From positions 66,809 through 112,312 of the forward strand of contig JADZGB010000041.1 of NCBI GenBank assembly GCA_020854105.1: a stretch of DNA of 45,504 nt, in the 5' to 3' direction. The notes beneath the pieces were generated by a model. That model was given only the letters and a program-made list of their open reading frames with translations. It searched no databases and was not told where the DNA came from. Source of the DNA: Burkholderiales bacterium. GTDB taxonomy: Bacteria; Pseudomonadota; Gammaproteobacteria; Burkholderiales; SHXO01. The number at the start of each line of letters is the position of its first letter. Positions within the stretch are counted from its first letter, which is position 1. Below are positions 7,770-16,552 of the stretch, in pieces. Position numbers and translations under genes: made by a program.

Positions 7770-10700
7770 CTAGCCTGTCGATCGGGTCCGGCGCGCGGAT
7801 GGCTTCTTCGCGGGCTTCCTCGCGCGCTTGCCGGCCTTGCGCTTCGCCGCCGCTGCCGGTCGCGGCGCGGGAGCGCTGCGCACCAGGTCTGGCTCCTGCG
7901 CGTTTGCGCCGCCCGCCCAGGCCGTGCCCAGGCTGCGGCAGATTCCGCTCAACGCATCGCTCCATGCAGGCGGCTTGCCCTTCGCGAGGCGCCGCGCGAA
8001 GCGCTCCATGAACACCATCTGGCTCATCAGCGAGTCGCGCTCGCGCGCGCTCAACTGGGCCTCCTCGGCAGCGGTGACGTACAGCGCGACGATCTGCTCC
8101 GGCACACCGGGATCGGCGAGCGTGCCGCGCAGGACGTGGCCGAGCAACTGGTTGTCCGCGATCGCGATGGCATCCCAGGCCGCGCGGGTGCGCTCGAAGC
8201 GCTGCCGCGCGGCCACCTGGATGCGTGCCAGCCAGGTCTCGAAGTCCTCGGGCGGCCTTCCCAGCAACGCCTCGATCGCGAGCCAGTTCAGAACCGGGTA
8301 GGGGTCGAGTTCTCCGGATGCGGCGAGACGCTGTGCTGCGCGGCCATAGTATCCGGCCGATCGTGCGAGTACGTCGCGCAGTTCCGCGTCCGATGCGATG
8401 GCGGCCTTGCGCTTGAAGGCGCTGCCGAGCAGGGCCAGGCGCTCGGCGGTCTCGCCCAGGGCGAGGACGCGCTCCAGACGTGCGATGCCCTGGTCGACCA
8501 GGGCACCCTGTCCGGTCTGCTCGCCCAGCCGGGCTTCCAGGTTGCCCAGTTTCTCCACCGCCTCCAGCGTCACGGCGCTCGCGCTTGCTTCGGAGGCGAG
8601 CGCGTTGCGATACAGCGCGACGGCCTGCTCGAACAATCCGGCGTCGCTGCTGGCCCTGGCCGCGGCAAGCAGCACGTCCGCGCGCTGCATCCAGGCCGGC
8701 GGTGCCGTCGCAATCAACTGCTCCAGTGCCTTCGCGCTCTGCCGCGTGCCCAGGCGCTCGACCAGCTCCTGCGCCGCGACCAGATTCGGCCGCTCGTCGC
8801 CGGCACTCGTTCCCGCATCCGATGCAGCGAGCGCGAGCCGGAAATCCGGGTCGCCATAGGCCTGGTAGGCACCGCTGGTGTTGCAGTCCGGGAAACGCCG
8901 CCAGGTGTCGAGCCGCGCCTGAAGCAGCGCTGTGCCGAACGCCATGCCCGAGAGCATCTGCTGGTAGAAGCTCTGCGCGAAGAAGTTGGCGGCATCGTCC
9001 CGCACCGCCCAGCCGGCGGCGACCACGGCGCGCACGCCCATCTCGATCAGCTCGCGCGAGATACTCGCCGCGAGCCGGTTGAAGGCGACGCCGGCAGCCG
9101 GCTCCGGACCCATCTGCGCGAGGTGGCAGCAGTTGAGAAAGACGAGGTCGGGGACCTGGCGCATCTGCCGGATCTCGGCAGCGGTCAGATACAGGCCGCC
9201 GTCGAGCAGCATGCCGCTGCGGCCATTCCCGGGGTCGTATATGCCGTGACCGGCCAGGTGCACGATGCGGTAGGGCTGCGCGAACAGGCCGTCGAGCACG
9301 GCCATCGCTGTCGGCCGGTCGGGATCGTGGGTGACGCGGAAACGCGGCGACAGCAGCGCGGCCACCAGCGCTGCCTCTTCGCGTGCGGCCGGTAGCGCGG
9401 GTACGCCCACGCCGGTCTCGGGGTCGCCGACCACGTAGGCGGCGTTGGTGGTGCTCGCGCGGATCTGCGGCCGGAACTGCGCGGTCTGCAGCTGGCGCAC
9501 CAGCCCCACGTCCACGCACACGGGGCGCGATCCGAAGGCCATCAGCTCCCATGGATAATTGGCGGTGGTCTGGTCCACGACCATCACCAGCCGGCCCTGC
9601 TGCGCGAACGCGTCCTTCAACTCGTTCGGAATGAGCAGTTCGAACAGCGTGCGGGCGGTCTCCGCCTTGAACTGCGTATCGCGGATGGACAGCTGTACCA
9701 GCGTGTCGATCAGCTCGGGCTGGCCTTGCTGCGCGCGCTTCTCGGCACGCGCACGATCGGACAGGGCAACGTAGTCCAGTTCGAGCGGCGGCCGTGTCGC
9801 CAGAGCCGGGGTGCCGAAGGCCAGGTCGATCACCGCATTCCACGTCTCGCGTTCCACGCCAGCCGGTTCGCGCAGCGACTCGCGCATGCGCTGCGCCAGC
9901 GCCGCCGGAAGGCTGGGCATGCCGGCTGCAATCGCCGGCGGGCGGGCGGTGACGATCCAGCGGCGCCACTGATCGCTGCCGCCGCCGGGGAGGACACGCA
10001 CCTGGCCGCCGCGCCCCTCGCGCAGCAGCGGCTCGCAGTCGATATGCACTCCGAGCTCGTCGGCCACCTCGGTCGCGGCGCCGCGCAGCGCGCGCTGCGC
10101 CAGGATGGCACTGTCGGCGTACAGCTCGACGATTTCGACCTCGGCGACCATGCGCCGTTCGCCCGCGCTCACCGGCGCCCTCATGGCCCTGGCCAGTTCC
10201 TGGTTGGCCTGGCCGATCCCGCGCAGCAGTGCGTTCATCGAACTGTGCACGGTGATGTTGGTAGTGGAGTTCGCGCCGATCAGCAGTACGCTCAGGCCGA
10301 TTGCACGTGCGCTCGCGCCATCGTCGTCGAGCTGCGTGATGTAGGCCAGAACGCCCTGGCGCACGGTATTCGCCAGCGTCGCCGGCGCGAGATCGCCCAT
10401 GCTGCCGAGTCCGACGATGATCGCGCCGCGCGGCACGTCGAGCGCCTTCTGGATGACGTTCGGTTCGCGCAGCACCACCAGGCTGGTTCCGAGCGCACCC
10501 GGATACAGCCCGAGGTCGTAGCGCTGCGAGAGCACTCCGCCCAGACGCCTGTCCAGGTACCCCTCGGCGCCGCTGATCGTGTCGCCCTCGTAGTGGCCCG
10601 CCATGACCGGGTGGCGCGCGTGCTGCAGGTCACCGTGCACGACCGACACCTTCAGTCGCCACTGCTGCCGGCGGTGCTGGCGCCGGTTGCTGCGTCCGCC

Positions 10701-13409
10701 CATGAGGCCGGCGAGCAGTTCCTCCTGCGTGGGGTAGAGCACCGGCTGGTCGAGCAGAGGAATCTCGGCGCGCACGCCGCGTGTTCCGGCTGCCGGTGCG
10801 GTGGGCAGCAGGGTGGTGCGCCCGTCGGCCAGCAGTTGCTGGATCGCGGGAAACGCCGGCGCGTGATTGGCCAGGTCGCCGTGCTCGGCCGATGCGTACC
10901 ACATGGCCACGCCCGGCAGCTTGCCGTTGTCGTAGGTGACCTTGCCATCGCCGCGGTCGGTCGTGATCATGCGCAGTCGCCCGCGATCGTCGGTGCGCAG
11001 GCCGCAGGCAGTGCTCTCGGCCGCACCGGCGACGTAGAGCACGCGCCCGGCATTCGGGATGTCCACGGGCAGTGCGGCGAGCGCCTGCCGCGCCTCGTTC
11101 AGGTAGTCATCCGGCGGCAGCGCACCGAGATCGTCGTTGTCCGCGCGCAGCGTGCGCCATAGCGCAGCCGCGAACCAGTCGCGCTCCCCGTCCGGGGTCT
11201 GCGGGAGCAGTTCGAGCGCGCCGCGGAAGCGCGCGACGATGTCCACCACGCCCTGGCAGCCACGGAACTGATCGAGCAGCGCGAGCATGCGCACGGTCTT
11301 CTCCATGCCCAGCAGTGTCGCCACCATCGAGTGCGATCCGCGGTTGGGGGTGCCGAGCATGACGAAGCGGGCGCCTTCGCGCGCGCACACCTGCTGCCAC
11401 AAGCCGGGAAACTGCGCGATGAACGAGCGCACCACCAGCCCGCCCATGCTGTGCGCGACGAAGCGCACCGGCTGGTCGCTTCGTGTCAGGGCGCGCTGCA
11501 CTTCCCTGGCCAGCAGCGCGGCCGCATCGCGGATCGAGCGCCGCCAGTCGTAGGCGAACGGGATCACCTCGTGCGTGTCGGCGAGATGGCGGCACAGATC
11601 GCCGTAGAAGTCCTCGATCAGGCCGATCGGACGGACCTCGCCATCCTCGATGTCGCGGATCCGGCCGAGACCGCCGATGGCCAGGTCGACGTAGTCGAGC
11701 CAGATCGTGTTGCCGCGTCGCTCGAGCTTCGATCCCATGATGCCGGGCAGCACGAACACGACCGGCTGCGCGGCGCCGCTGCGCTTCTGGATGGCGCGCA
11801 GGGTGGGCACCACGTCCGACATCGGACGATCGAGCAGGGCGAAGCCGGCGGGAAGGGCGTCATCCCGGCGCGACAGCACCCATCCGACCACCGCTGCGCG
11901 CGTGCTCTCGTTCGAGAAGTAGTTGAAGTGGGTGACCCGGCTGCCCTGCTCGAAGACGTACCAGACCGCCTCGCGCCGGGCACCGTAGAACATCGAATCG
12001 GTGTTGACCACCAGGTCGTTGTCCTGGCCCTCGTAGATGAAGCGGTCGGTCACGAATACGCCGAGGCGCCTGAGCCAGCCGCCGCCCTCGATATCGCCCG
12101 CGATCACGCCCAGCCGGTCGGCGGACCTGGCCGATGTATTGAGCAGGGCGATCAGTGGCGATTGCGGAATCATCGCCTCGATGCCCGGGATCAGCGCCGG
12201 CTCCATGCGCCGCTTCACCACCTCCAGCGTGATGCGCTTGAGCACCTGGTACACCACCGAGGTGCCCAGGCCGGGCACCAGACCGATCAGGTTGGTGAGG
12301 ACGGAGAGGAAATCGTCGATGTTCTCCGAGGCGAGCAGCGTGCCGCGCGCGGGAGCGGCCACACGCGCGTACGCCAGCACGCGCGGCTTCTTCTCCACCA
12401 GCAGCTTCGCCAGACGCTGCAGCTGGCCGCGGTCATGCGCCGCGGCGTCGTCGTGGCCGGCCCGCTTGCGCTGTTCGGCGAAGCGCTCGATCTGCGCTGC
12501 ATCGAGGTCCGTCAGGCATAGCAGATCCCCGACCAGGCCGCCGCGCGAATGCGTGATCAGACACAGCTGCGCGCCGGCCGGCAGCAGCTCGAGCAGCTCG
12601 ATCGCGTTGTCCACGGGACTGTCGCTCATCGTGCGATGCTCGAAGGCATAGATGTGCGGTCCGAACTGCGAGCGCAGGGACTGCCAGTGCATGCGTGCGC
12701 TGGCCTCGGCGAAGGCGCCGAAGCTGCCCGCCGTGCGGCTGCCGGTTCCGTGGATGAACACCAGCAGGGGCATTCCCGTGGGCAGCTGCTCGGCCGCGAC
12801 CGGTGCCGCCTTCTCCAGTGCGGCGGGGCCGGCGCCGTCCGCGCCTGCCCACGGGTACAGTCCCGGGCCGGGCGTCAGGCGCTTCTCGACGAGGTACATG
12901 AGCAGCTTGGCGGATGCCCAGCTTCCCAGGCGCTCGATGCGATCCTGGCCGAGCTTGCGGAGCAGATCGGGCCAGTTGCGCGGATCCTTCATCTCCTCGG
13001 CGATGGCATCGACCTTCAGCCGCAGGATGCGCAGCCCGGTGCCCATCCATTCCCGCACGCCGCGCTCGGCGTGACTCGCGGTGGGAACGGTGGAGAAGGC
13101 GATGGCGCCGTCGTGCGCGGCGCCCGGATCGAGCGCGCGTACCCGCTCGGCGTAATGTGCAGCCGAGGTCCACAGGGTGAAACCGTCCTCGATCTGCACC
13201 TCGAGGATGTCGTCGTCGCGCAGTTCCGTCCGGGCCGGTGCGCCGCTCGCCGCACTGCGCGCCGCCGGGCTCAGGTTGAATGCCTGCACCACCTCGACGT
13301 TCGCGAGCAGATCCGGTTGCGCGCTGGTACCGGCATCTGCAACGGAGCGTTCGGCGGCGATCGGCGCGACCGGCTCGGGCCGGCCCGCTACCAGTAGCTT
13401 GACTGTCAT
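7770..13409 (-). CDS. Giant alpha/beta-hydrolase (x2) - CHAT peptidase - TPR protein
   Basis: The 1879-aa product is multidomain. Residues about 215-300 hold one alpha/beta hydrolase (LLVFIHGTGSRTAG; nucleophile elbow THSRGG near 286). Residues about 550-700 hold a second, LCAT-like one (VFVLPGIMGSKLERRG near 555; elbow AHSMGG near 654). About 900-1180 is a conserved-looking region (VSVVHGDLQHARHPVMAGHY) I cannot name. About 1270-1560 is a CHAT caspase-fold domain with VVDQTTANYPWELMAFG, the catalytic His in HLAGHGIYD (near 1386) and catalytic Cys in VFLNCCHL (near 1426). TPR-like helices follow (about 1580-1800), then a Lys/Arg-rich tail (AKRKAGKRARKPAKKPSARR). No signal peptide. It starts 24 bp after the caspase gene and is probably co-transcribed. 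Family knowledge: CHAT proteases act in bacterial cell-death and defence systems; pairing with lipases suggests a membrane-attacking effector under protease control. That role is inference. Confidence 0.88.
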   Translation of the reverse strand: MTVKLLVAGRPEPVAPIAAERSVADAGTSAQPDLLANVEVVQAFNLSPAARSAASGAPARTELRDDDILEVQIEDGFTLWTSAAHYAERVRALDPGAAHDGAIAFSTVPTASHAERGVREWMGTGLRILRLKVDAIAEEMKDPRNWPDLLRKLGQDRIERLGSWASAKLLMYLVEKRLTPGPGLYPWAGADGAGPAALEKAAPVAAEQLPTGMPLLVFIHGTGSRTAGSFGAFAEASARMHWQSLRSQFGPHIYAFEHRTMSDSPVDNAIELLELLPAGAQLCLITHSRGGLVGDLLCLTDLDAAQIERFAEQRKRAGHDDAAAHDRGQLQRLAKLLVEKKPRVLAYARVAAPARGTLLASENIDDFLSVLTNLIGLVPGLGTSVVYQVLKRITLEVVKRRMEPALIPGIEAMIPQSPLIALLNTSARSADRLGVIAGDIEGGGWLRRLGVFVTDRFIYEGQDNDLVVNTDSMFYGARREAVWYVFEQGSRVTHFNYFSNESTRAAVVGWVLSRRDDALPAGFALLDRPMSDVVPTLRAIQKRSGAAQPVVFVLPGIMGSKLERRGNTIWLDYVDLAIGGLGRIRDIEDGEVRPIGLIEDFYGDLCRHLADTHEVIPFAYDWRRSIRDAAALLAREVQRALTRSDQPVRFVAHSMGGLVVRSFIAQFPGLWQQVCAREGARFVMLGTPNRGSHSMVATLLGMEKTVRMLALLDQFRGCQGVVDIVARFRGALELLPQTPDGERDWFAAALWRTLRADNDDLGALPPDDYLNEARQALAALPVDIPNAGRVLYVAGAAESTACGLRTDDRGRLRMITTDRGDGKVTYDNGKLPGVAMWYASAEHGDLANHAPAFPAIQQLLADGRTTLLPTAPAAGTRGVRAEIPLLDQPVLYPTQEELLAGLMGGRSNRRQHRRQQWRLKVSVVHGDLQHARHPVMAGHYEGDTISGAEGYLDRRLGGVLSQRYDLGLYPGALGTSLVVLREPNVIQKALDVPRGAIIVGLGSMGDLAPATLANTVRQGVLAYITQLDDDGASARAIGLSVLLIGANSTTNITVHSSMNALLRGIGQANQELARAMRAPVSAGERRMVAEVEIVELYADSAILAQRALRGAATEVADELGVHIDCEPLLREGRGGQVRVLPGGGSDQWRRWIVTARPPAIAAGMPSLPAALAQRMRESLREPAGVERETWNAVIDLAFGTPALATRPPLELDYVALSDRARAEKRAQQGQPELIDTLVQLSIRDTQFKAETARTLFELLIPNELKDAFAQQGRLVMVVDQTTANYPWELMAFGSRPVCVDVGLVRQLQTAQFRPQIRASTTNAAYVVGDPETGVGVPALPAAREEAALVAALLSPRFRVTHDPDRPTAMAVLDGLFAQPYRIVHLAGHGIYDPGNGRSGMLLDGGLYLTAAEIRQMRQVPDLVFLNCCHLAQMGPEPAAGVAFNRLAASISRELIEMGVRAVVAAGWAVRDDAANFFAQSFYQQMLSGMAFGTALLQARLDTWRRFPDCNTSGAYQAYGDPDFRLALAASDAGTSAGDERPNLVAAQELVERLGTRQSAKALEQLIATAPPAWMQRADVLLAAARASSDAGLFEQAVALYRNALASEASASAVTLEAVEKLGNLEARLGEQTGQGALVDQGIARLERVLALGETAERLALLGSAFKRKAAIASDAELRDVLARSAGYYGRAAQRLAASGELDPYPVLNWLAIEALLGRPPEDFETWLARIQVAARQRFERTRAAWDAIAIADNQLLGHVLRGTLADPGVPEQIVALYVTAAEEAQLSARERDSLMSQMVFMERFARRLAKGKPPAWSDALSGICRSLGTAWAGGANAQEPDLVRSAPAPRPAAAAKRKAGKRARKPAKKPSARRTRSTG

Positions 13410-13433
13410 GCGTACCCCCAGGTCACACCGCGT

Positions 13434-14279
13434 TCACTCGACAGCAGCGAGGAAGGGGCGGTCCAGCATCGCGCGCCGTCCCTCGAGCTGTGGCACCTGG
13501 TCGAACTTGCCGCGCTTGAGGCGCTGCAGGATCTTCGCGTGCAGCTCGCGGTAGGTGATGTCGCCCCCGGCTTCGCGCAGGCTGGCCACCAGGCTATGGG
13601 TCAGGGCGCCGTTGAAGCTGTTGCCGATCCAGGCGTCGGCCGAGGTCTGGCTGGCCCGGCAGCCGCTGAGGAGAACCTCGGGCATGTCCGCGACCACCAC
13701 GTCGCTGCGCCTGCGCGTCGCCGCCGGCGCCCGGTGCACGGTCCCGCGCACCTTGCCGCGCAGCCTGCGGCCCGATTCCGCCGCCACCAGATCCCAGGGA
13801 CTGGGCAGATAGCGTGCGATGACGGGCGCGTCCGGCGGCGCGACCTGACGCGTGGCGGTGCCCGAGTGACAGCAGTCGAACACGCAGGTGAGCTGCACGC
13901 CGGCGCGCAGCTTGTCGAAGCTCGAGCGCAGCCAGTCGTCGGCAAGCGGTGCTCGCCAGTCCAGGTCGTGCGGGCACAGGATCTCGTCGCGATGATCCGC
14001 CTCGTCGCCGTCCTTGTCCGGTACGTTCGAGCCATGCCCCGAGAAATGGAACAACGCCACGTCGCCCCGGGCCGATGCCCTGATCATCTGCCGGAGCGCT
14101 GCCTGGATGTTGCGCTTGGTGGCCTTGTCATCGAGCAGGATCACCAGGTCGCGCGGCCGAAAGCCGAACAGCTCGACGAGCGTCTTCTTCATGTTGTGCA
14201 CGTCGTTCACGCAGCCGCGCAGATCCGCACCAGGGATGAGATAGCGATTGACGCCGACGAGGACCGCGCGTTTGACCAT
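13434..14279 (-). CDS. Caspase-fold (peptidase C14 / metacaspase-like) protease
   Basis: The 281-aa product is a stand-alone caspase-fold domain. MVKRAVLVGVNRYLIPGADL then RGCVNDVHNM is the first strand and helix; HFSGHGSNVPDKDGDEADH carries the catalytic His (residue 82) and an acidic loop like that of calcium-dependent metacaspases; VFDCCHSGTA carries the catalytic Cys (residue 137). A substrate-pocket Asp is likely in DDWLRSSFDKLRAG. The start at 14279 was chosen because AGGAG lies 7 nt upstream and it begins right at the fold; the frame is open for 100 codons further up but that part is non-homologous. It is the promoter-proximal gene of an operon with the lipase-CHAT gene and is divergent from the lipoprotein gene. 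Metacaspases cleave after Arg/Lys; whether it activates the CHAT protein is unknown. Confidence 0.9.
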   Translation of the reverse strand: MVKRAVLVGVNRYLIPGADLRGCVNDVHNMKKTLVELFGFRPRDLVILLDDKATKRNIQAALRQMIRASARGDVALFHFSGHGSNVPDKDGDEADHRDEILCPHDLDWRAPLADDWLRSSFDKLRAGVQLTCVFDCCHSGTATRQVAPPDAPVIARYLPSPWDLVAAESGRRLRGKVRGTVHRAPAATRRRSDVVVADMPEVLLSGCRASQTSADAWIGNSFNGALTHSLVASLREAGGDITYRELHAKILQRLKRGKFDQVPQLEGRRAMLDRPFLAAVE

Positions 14280-14406
14280 GCCTGTTCTCCTCATTGCGGA
14301 TGTGACGGACGACATGAAGCGCTGATGCATGCGCAAGGTATACGCGTGCGCGCAACCATGCAAGGGCGCACTCGCGACGGGGCACGCTCTGGCGCGAGCA
14401 CCTCGG

Positions 14407-14435
14407 TTGGCCGTTCGGGCCAACGGGTGTAATCT
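14407..14435 (+). promoter_or_regulatory. Candidate sigma-70 promoter with overlapping dyad
   Basis: In the 184-bp divergent gap, TTGGCC (14407-14412) and TAATCT (14430-14435) are separated by exactly 17 bp and read toward the lipoprotein gene, whose ATG is 29 bp further on. The -35 box is also the left arm of a perfect inverted repeat TTGGCC-GTTCG-GGCCAA (14407-14423), which could be a repressor operator. The caspase operon starts on the other side of this gap, but I could not pick a clear promoter for it. Confidence 0.4.
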
Positions 14436-14463
14436 GCCCAGCGTCTGCCTGGGGAGGAGAGCT

Positions 14464-15705
14464 ATGAAGAAGATCACATGGACCGTGGCGGCCCTCGCCA
14501 TCATGCTCGCGGGCTGCAGCGCGCAGCGCATGGGGGGCCAGCAGCTCGAGCGCGTGGCCAAGGACTGGTCGCTTGGCATTCGCGCCAGTCAGGTCATCCC
14601 GGTCTACCCGCTCACCGAGGACGTGCAGCCGGGCGATGTCTTCCTGGTGCAGACGCCGGTAGAGGAGCAGGCGAAGGTGTATCTCGATCGCGGCTTCCTG
14701 CCGCTCGAGAACCTGATCACGCGCCTGCCGCTGGAGGGCTATGGCGCGTTCTATGCCGACTGGCCCGACGTCGGCGAGCAATCGCCGCAGCCGCCGCGCC
14801 GCTGGCAGTTCCCGAGCGATGGCGTGACCAACTTCTCGCGCGCGCCGCTCGCGGCCTTTCCCACCTACAACTTCTCGGTCACCCGCAGCGGCGGGTTGAG
14901 CGCGGCGATCCCGGTCCAGAGCCTGCCCATCGGCATGAACCTGCTCGACAGCGCGTCGGCCAACGGCACCATCACCATGAAGGACGCGTTCACCTATGCG
15001 CTGCCGGCGCAGACCATCTTCCAGAAGCTGGAGGCGTGGGCGCAGGACAATCGCGGCTACCTGCGCCAGTTCGAGCCACGCGAGCGCCAGGTCGGTGGCA
15101 AGGTCGTGCCGCAGCCGTTCTACCTGCGGGTGGTGAACCGTGTGTACCTGGTGAAGACGGTGGACGTGTCGCTGTTCAGCAACCGCGCGGCAGGAGCGAC
15201 CGCCACCGCCGGTGCCCCGCGCAAGGTAGAGCTGCTGGACATCGCCAATCCGACCGAGGCGAAGAAGCAGTTCGATGTCATCAACGAGATGCTGGCCGGT
15301 TCTGCTGCACCGGGTGCGGCCCTGCCCGGCGGCAGCGTACGCCTGGCCATGGCGAGCGCGCGTGCGGTGTCCCTGGTGGAGACCTTCCCGCGTCCACTGG
15401 TGATCGGCTATCTGGCATTCGACTACGAGATCCTGCCGGGCGGCAAGCTCAATGCGCCGGTGTCGACCTTTCTGACGCTGGAGGGGCACAAGCCGGTTGC
15501 CGGCAAGCCGATCGTCCCGTTCGAGGGTTGCGATGCGGACTGCGACGCGATCGAGCGCTGGCTCGATGCCGAGGACGCGAACTTCGATCGCCTGAAGCGC
15601 TGGCTCGGGCGGCGCGGCATCAATCTCGAGCCCTACCAGGTGCAGTTCGGCCCCTATTCCGAACTGCGTGCGCTGATCGTCAAGGAACTGATGGCCGGAA
15701 ACTGA
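14464..15705 (+). CDS. Uncharacterised lipoprotein (413 aa)
   Basis: I do not recognise a family. The start at 14464 follows GGGGAGGAGAGCT, a strong ribosome site, and yields a lipoprotein signal MKKITWTVAALAIMLAGCSA with lipidated Cys18. An earlier in-frame ATG at 14329 would bury this signal. The mature protein is soluble, predicted mixed alpha/beta, with two Cys close together late in the chain (EGCDADCD, about residue 358) that could form a disulfide or bind metal. Residue 19 is Ser, not Asp, so outer-membrane sorting is expected. It heads a + strand pair with a 62-aa ORF 11 bp downstream and diverges from the caspase/CHAT operon. A partner or target role for those proteases is possible but not shown by sequence. 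Confidence 0.8.
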   Translation: MKKITWTVAALAIMLAGCSAQRMGGQQLERVAKDWSLGIRASQVIPVYPLTEDVQPGDVFLVQTPVEEQAKVYLDRGFLPLENLITRLPLEGYGAFYADWPDVGEQSPQPPRRWQFPSDGVTNFSRAPLAAFPTYNFSVTRSGGLSAAIPVQSLPIGMNLLDSASANGTITMKDAFTYALPAQTIFQKLEAWAQDNRGYLRQFEPRERQVGGKVVPQPFYLRVVNRVYLVKTVDVSLFSNRAAGATATAGAPRKVELLDIANPTEAKKQFDVINEMLAGSAAPGAALPGGSVRLAMASARAVSLVETFPRPLVIGYLAFDYEILPGGKLNAPVSTFLTLEGHKPVAGKPIVPFEGCDADCDAIERWLDAEDANFDRLKRWLGRRGINLEPYQVQFGPYSELRALIVKELMAGN

Positions 15706-15716
15706 GGAGAGCCCCG

Positions 15717-15905
15717 ATGGCAGAGAACGATTCGCATCCACCGATGCCCGACGTGCCGCGCGCGCAGGTGCATCGTGTGGTGCAGACCATGATGCGGGAC
15801 ACGCAGGTGCGCTGGGTGGCGATCGTGTTCCAGGACGCCAATGACACCGGCGACCTGTTCACGATCACGCCGTACGTGGCGGATCCGACCACGGGCGGGG
15901 CATAG
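15717..15905 (+). CDS. Small uncharacterised protein (62 aa) downstream of the lipoprotein
   Basis: GAGGAGAGCCCCG precedes the ATG, a strong ribosome site, and only 11 bp separate it from the lipoprotein stop, so it is probably the second gene of that transcript. The product is MAENDSHPPMPDVPRAQVHR followed by VVQTMMRDTQVRWVAIVFQD and a short acidic/Thr-rich end. A helix then a beta hairpin is plausible. It has no signal peptide or membrane segment, so if made it is cytoplasmic, unlike its neighbour. No family recognised. Confidence 0.6.
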   Translation: MAENDSHPPMPDVPRAQVHRVVQTMMRDTQVRWVAIVFQDANDTGDLFTITPYVADPTTGGA

Positions 15906-15970
15906 GCGGCGCAGCCTGCGTCATCCCGGGTCTAAGTCATCGCGATGCAGGCCGGGTCCGGGCGTGCCCG

Positions 15971-16465
15971 TCAACGCTTGTACAGCCCCATGATGGTTGC
16001 CTTCGCGAGCGACTTGAAGTTGAGCTGGAAGCCGACGACTGCCGCCGACGTGTCCGCGGTCACCGCCAGCCTTGGCTCCGACACCGCATGCACCGTGAAC
16101 AGATAGCGATGCGGATGATCGCCCGCCGGCGGGCATGGACCGCCATAGCCCGGCTTGCCGAAATCCGTGCGCACCTGCAGCGCGCCAGCCGGTAGTTTGC
16201 CCGAGCCCGGATTGCCGGCATCCAGGGGCAGTTCGTTGACCTGCGCCGGGATGTCGACCACGACCCAGTGCCAGAAGCCGCTGCCGGTCGGTGCATCCGG
16301 GTCGAAGCACGTGACGGCGAAGCTCTTCGTGCCGGCCGGCACGTCCTCCCAGCGCAGATGCGGCGAGCGGTTGCCGCCGCCGCAGCCGAAGCCGTAATCG
16401 GCCGAGAGGATATGGTCGGACGGCAGGTAGTCGCCGTCGCGAAAGCTGATGCTGGTGATGCGCAT
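15971..16465 (-). CDS. YbhB/YbcL-type PEBP (Raf-kinase-inhibitor-like) protein
   Basis: The 164-aa product has the phosphatidylethanolamine-binding protein motifs: FAVTCFDPDAPTGSGFWHWV (about residues 45-64), containing DPDAP and the HW anion-site residues, and GKPGYGGPCPPAGDHPHRY (about 100-118), containing the PPxGxxPHRY motif. RSPHLRWEDVPAGTKS is the typical preceding strand. The start at 16465 has GGAGGA 5 nt upstream; an earlier in-frame ATG at 16531 lacks support. Bacterial family members are cytoplasmic or periplasmic with unknown ligands; this one has no signal peptide. It lies 87 bp downstream of the SLOG-like gene on the same strand and may share its transcript. Confidence 0.92.
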   Translation of the reverse strand: MRITSISFRDGDYLPSDHILSADYGFGCGGGNRSPHLRWEDVPAGTKSFAVTCFDPDAPTGSGFWHWVVVDIPAQVNELPLDAGNPGSGKLPAGALQVRTDFGKPGYGGPCPPAGDHPHRYLFTVHAVSEPRLAVTADTSAAVVGFQLNFKSLAKATIMGLYKR

Positions 16466-16552
16466 GCAGTCCTCCGATGGATGTCCGTCGTCATGTCTCA
16501 CGTGCCCGATCCGGGACCATGCCTCGCGCACTCCCGGTGCGGTCTCGTGTAC

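Noticed and set aside
8136-12521. Long + strand frames opposite the lipase-CHAT gene
   Set aside because: They are shadows produced by high third-position GC; they lack family motifs, whereas the - strand frame shows several catalytic motifs.
13434-14579. A longer caspase gene starting at 14579
   Set aside because: The extra 100 residues cross the divergent promoter and the lipoprotein start, while the start at 14279 has a good ribosome site and begins at the fold.
15906-15970. Possible bidirectional terminator (GCCTGC ... GCAGGC) between convergent genes
   Set aside because: The arms are only 6 bp, 27 bp apart, and no T-run follows on either strand.
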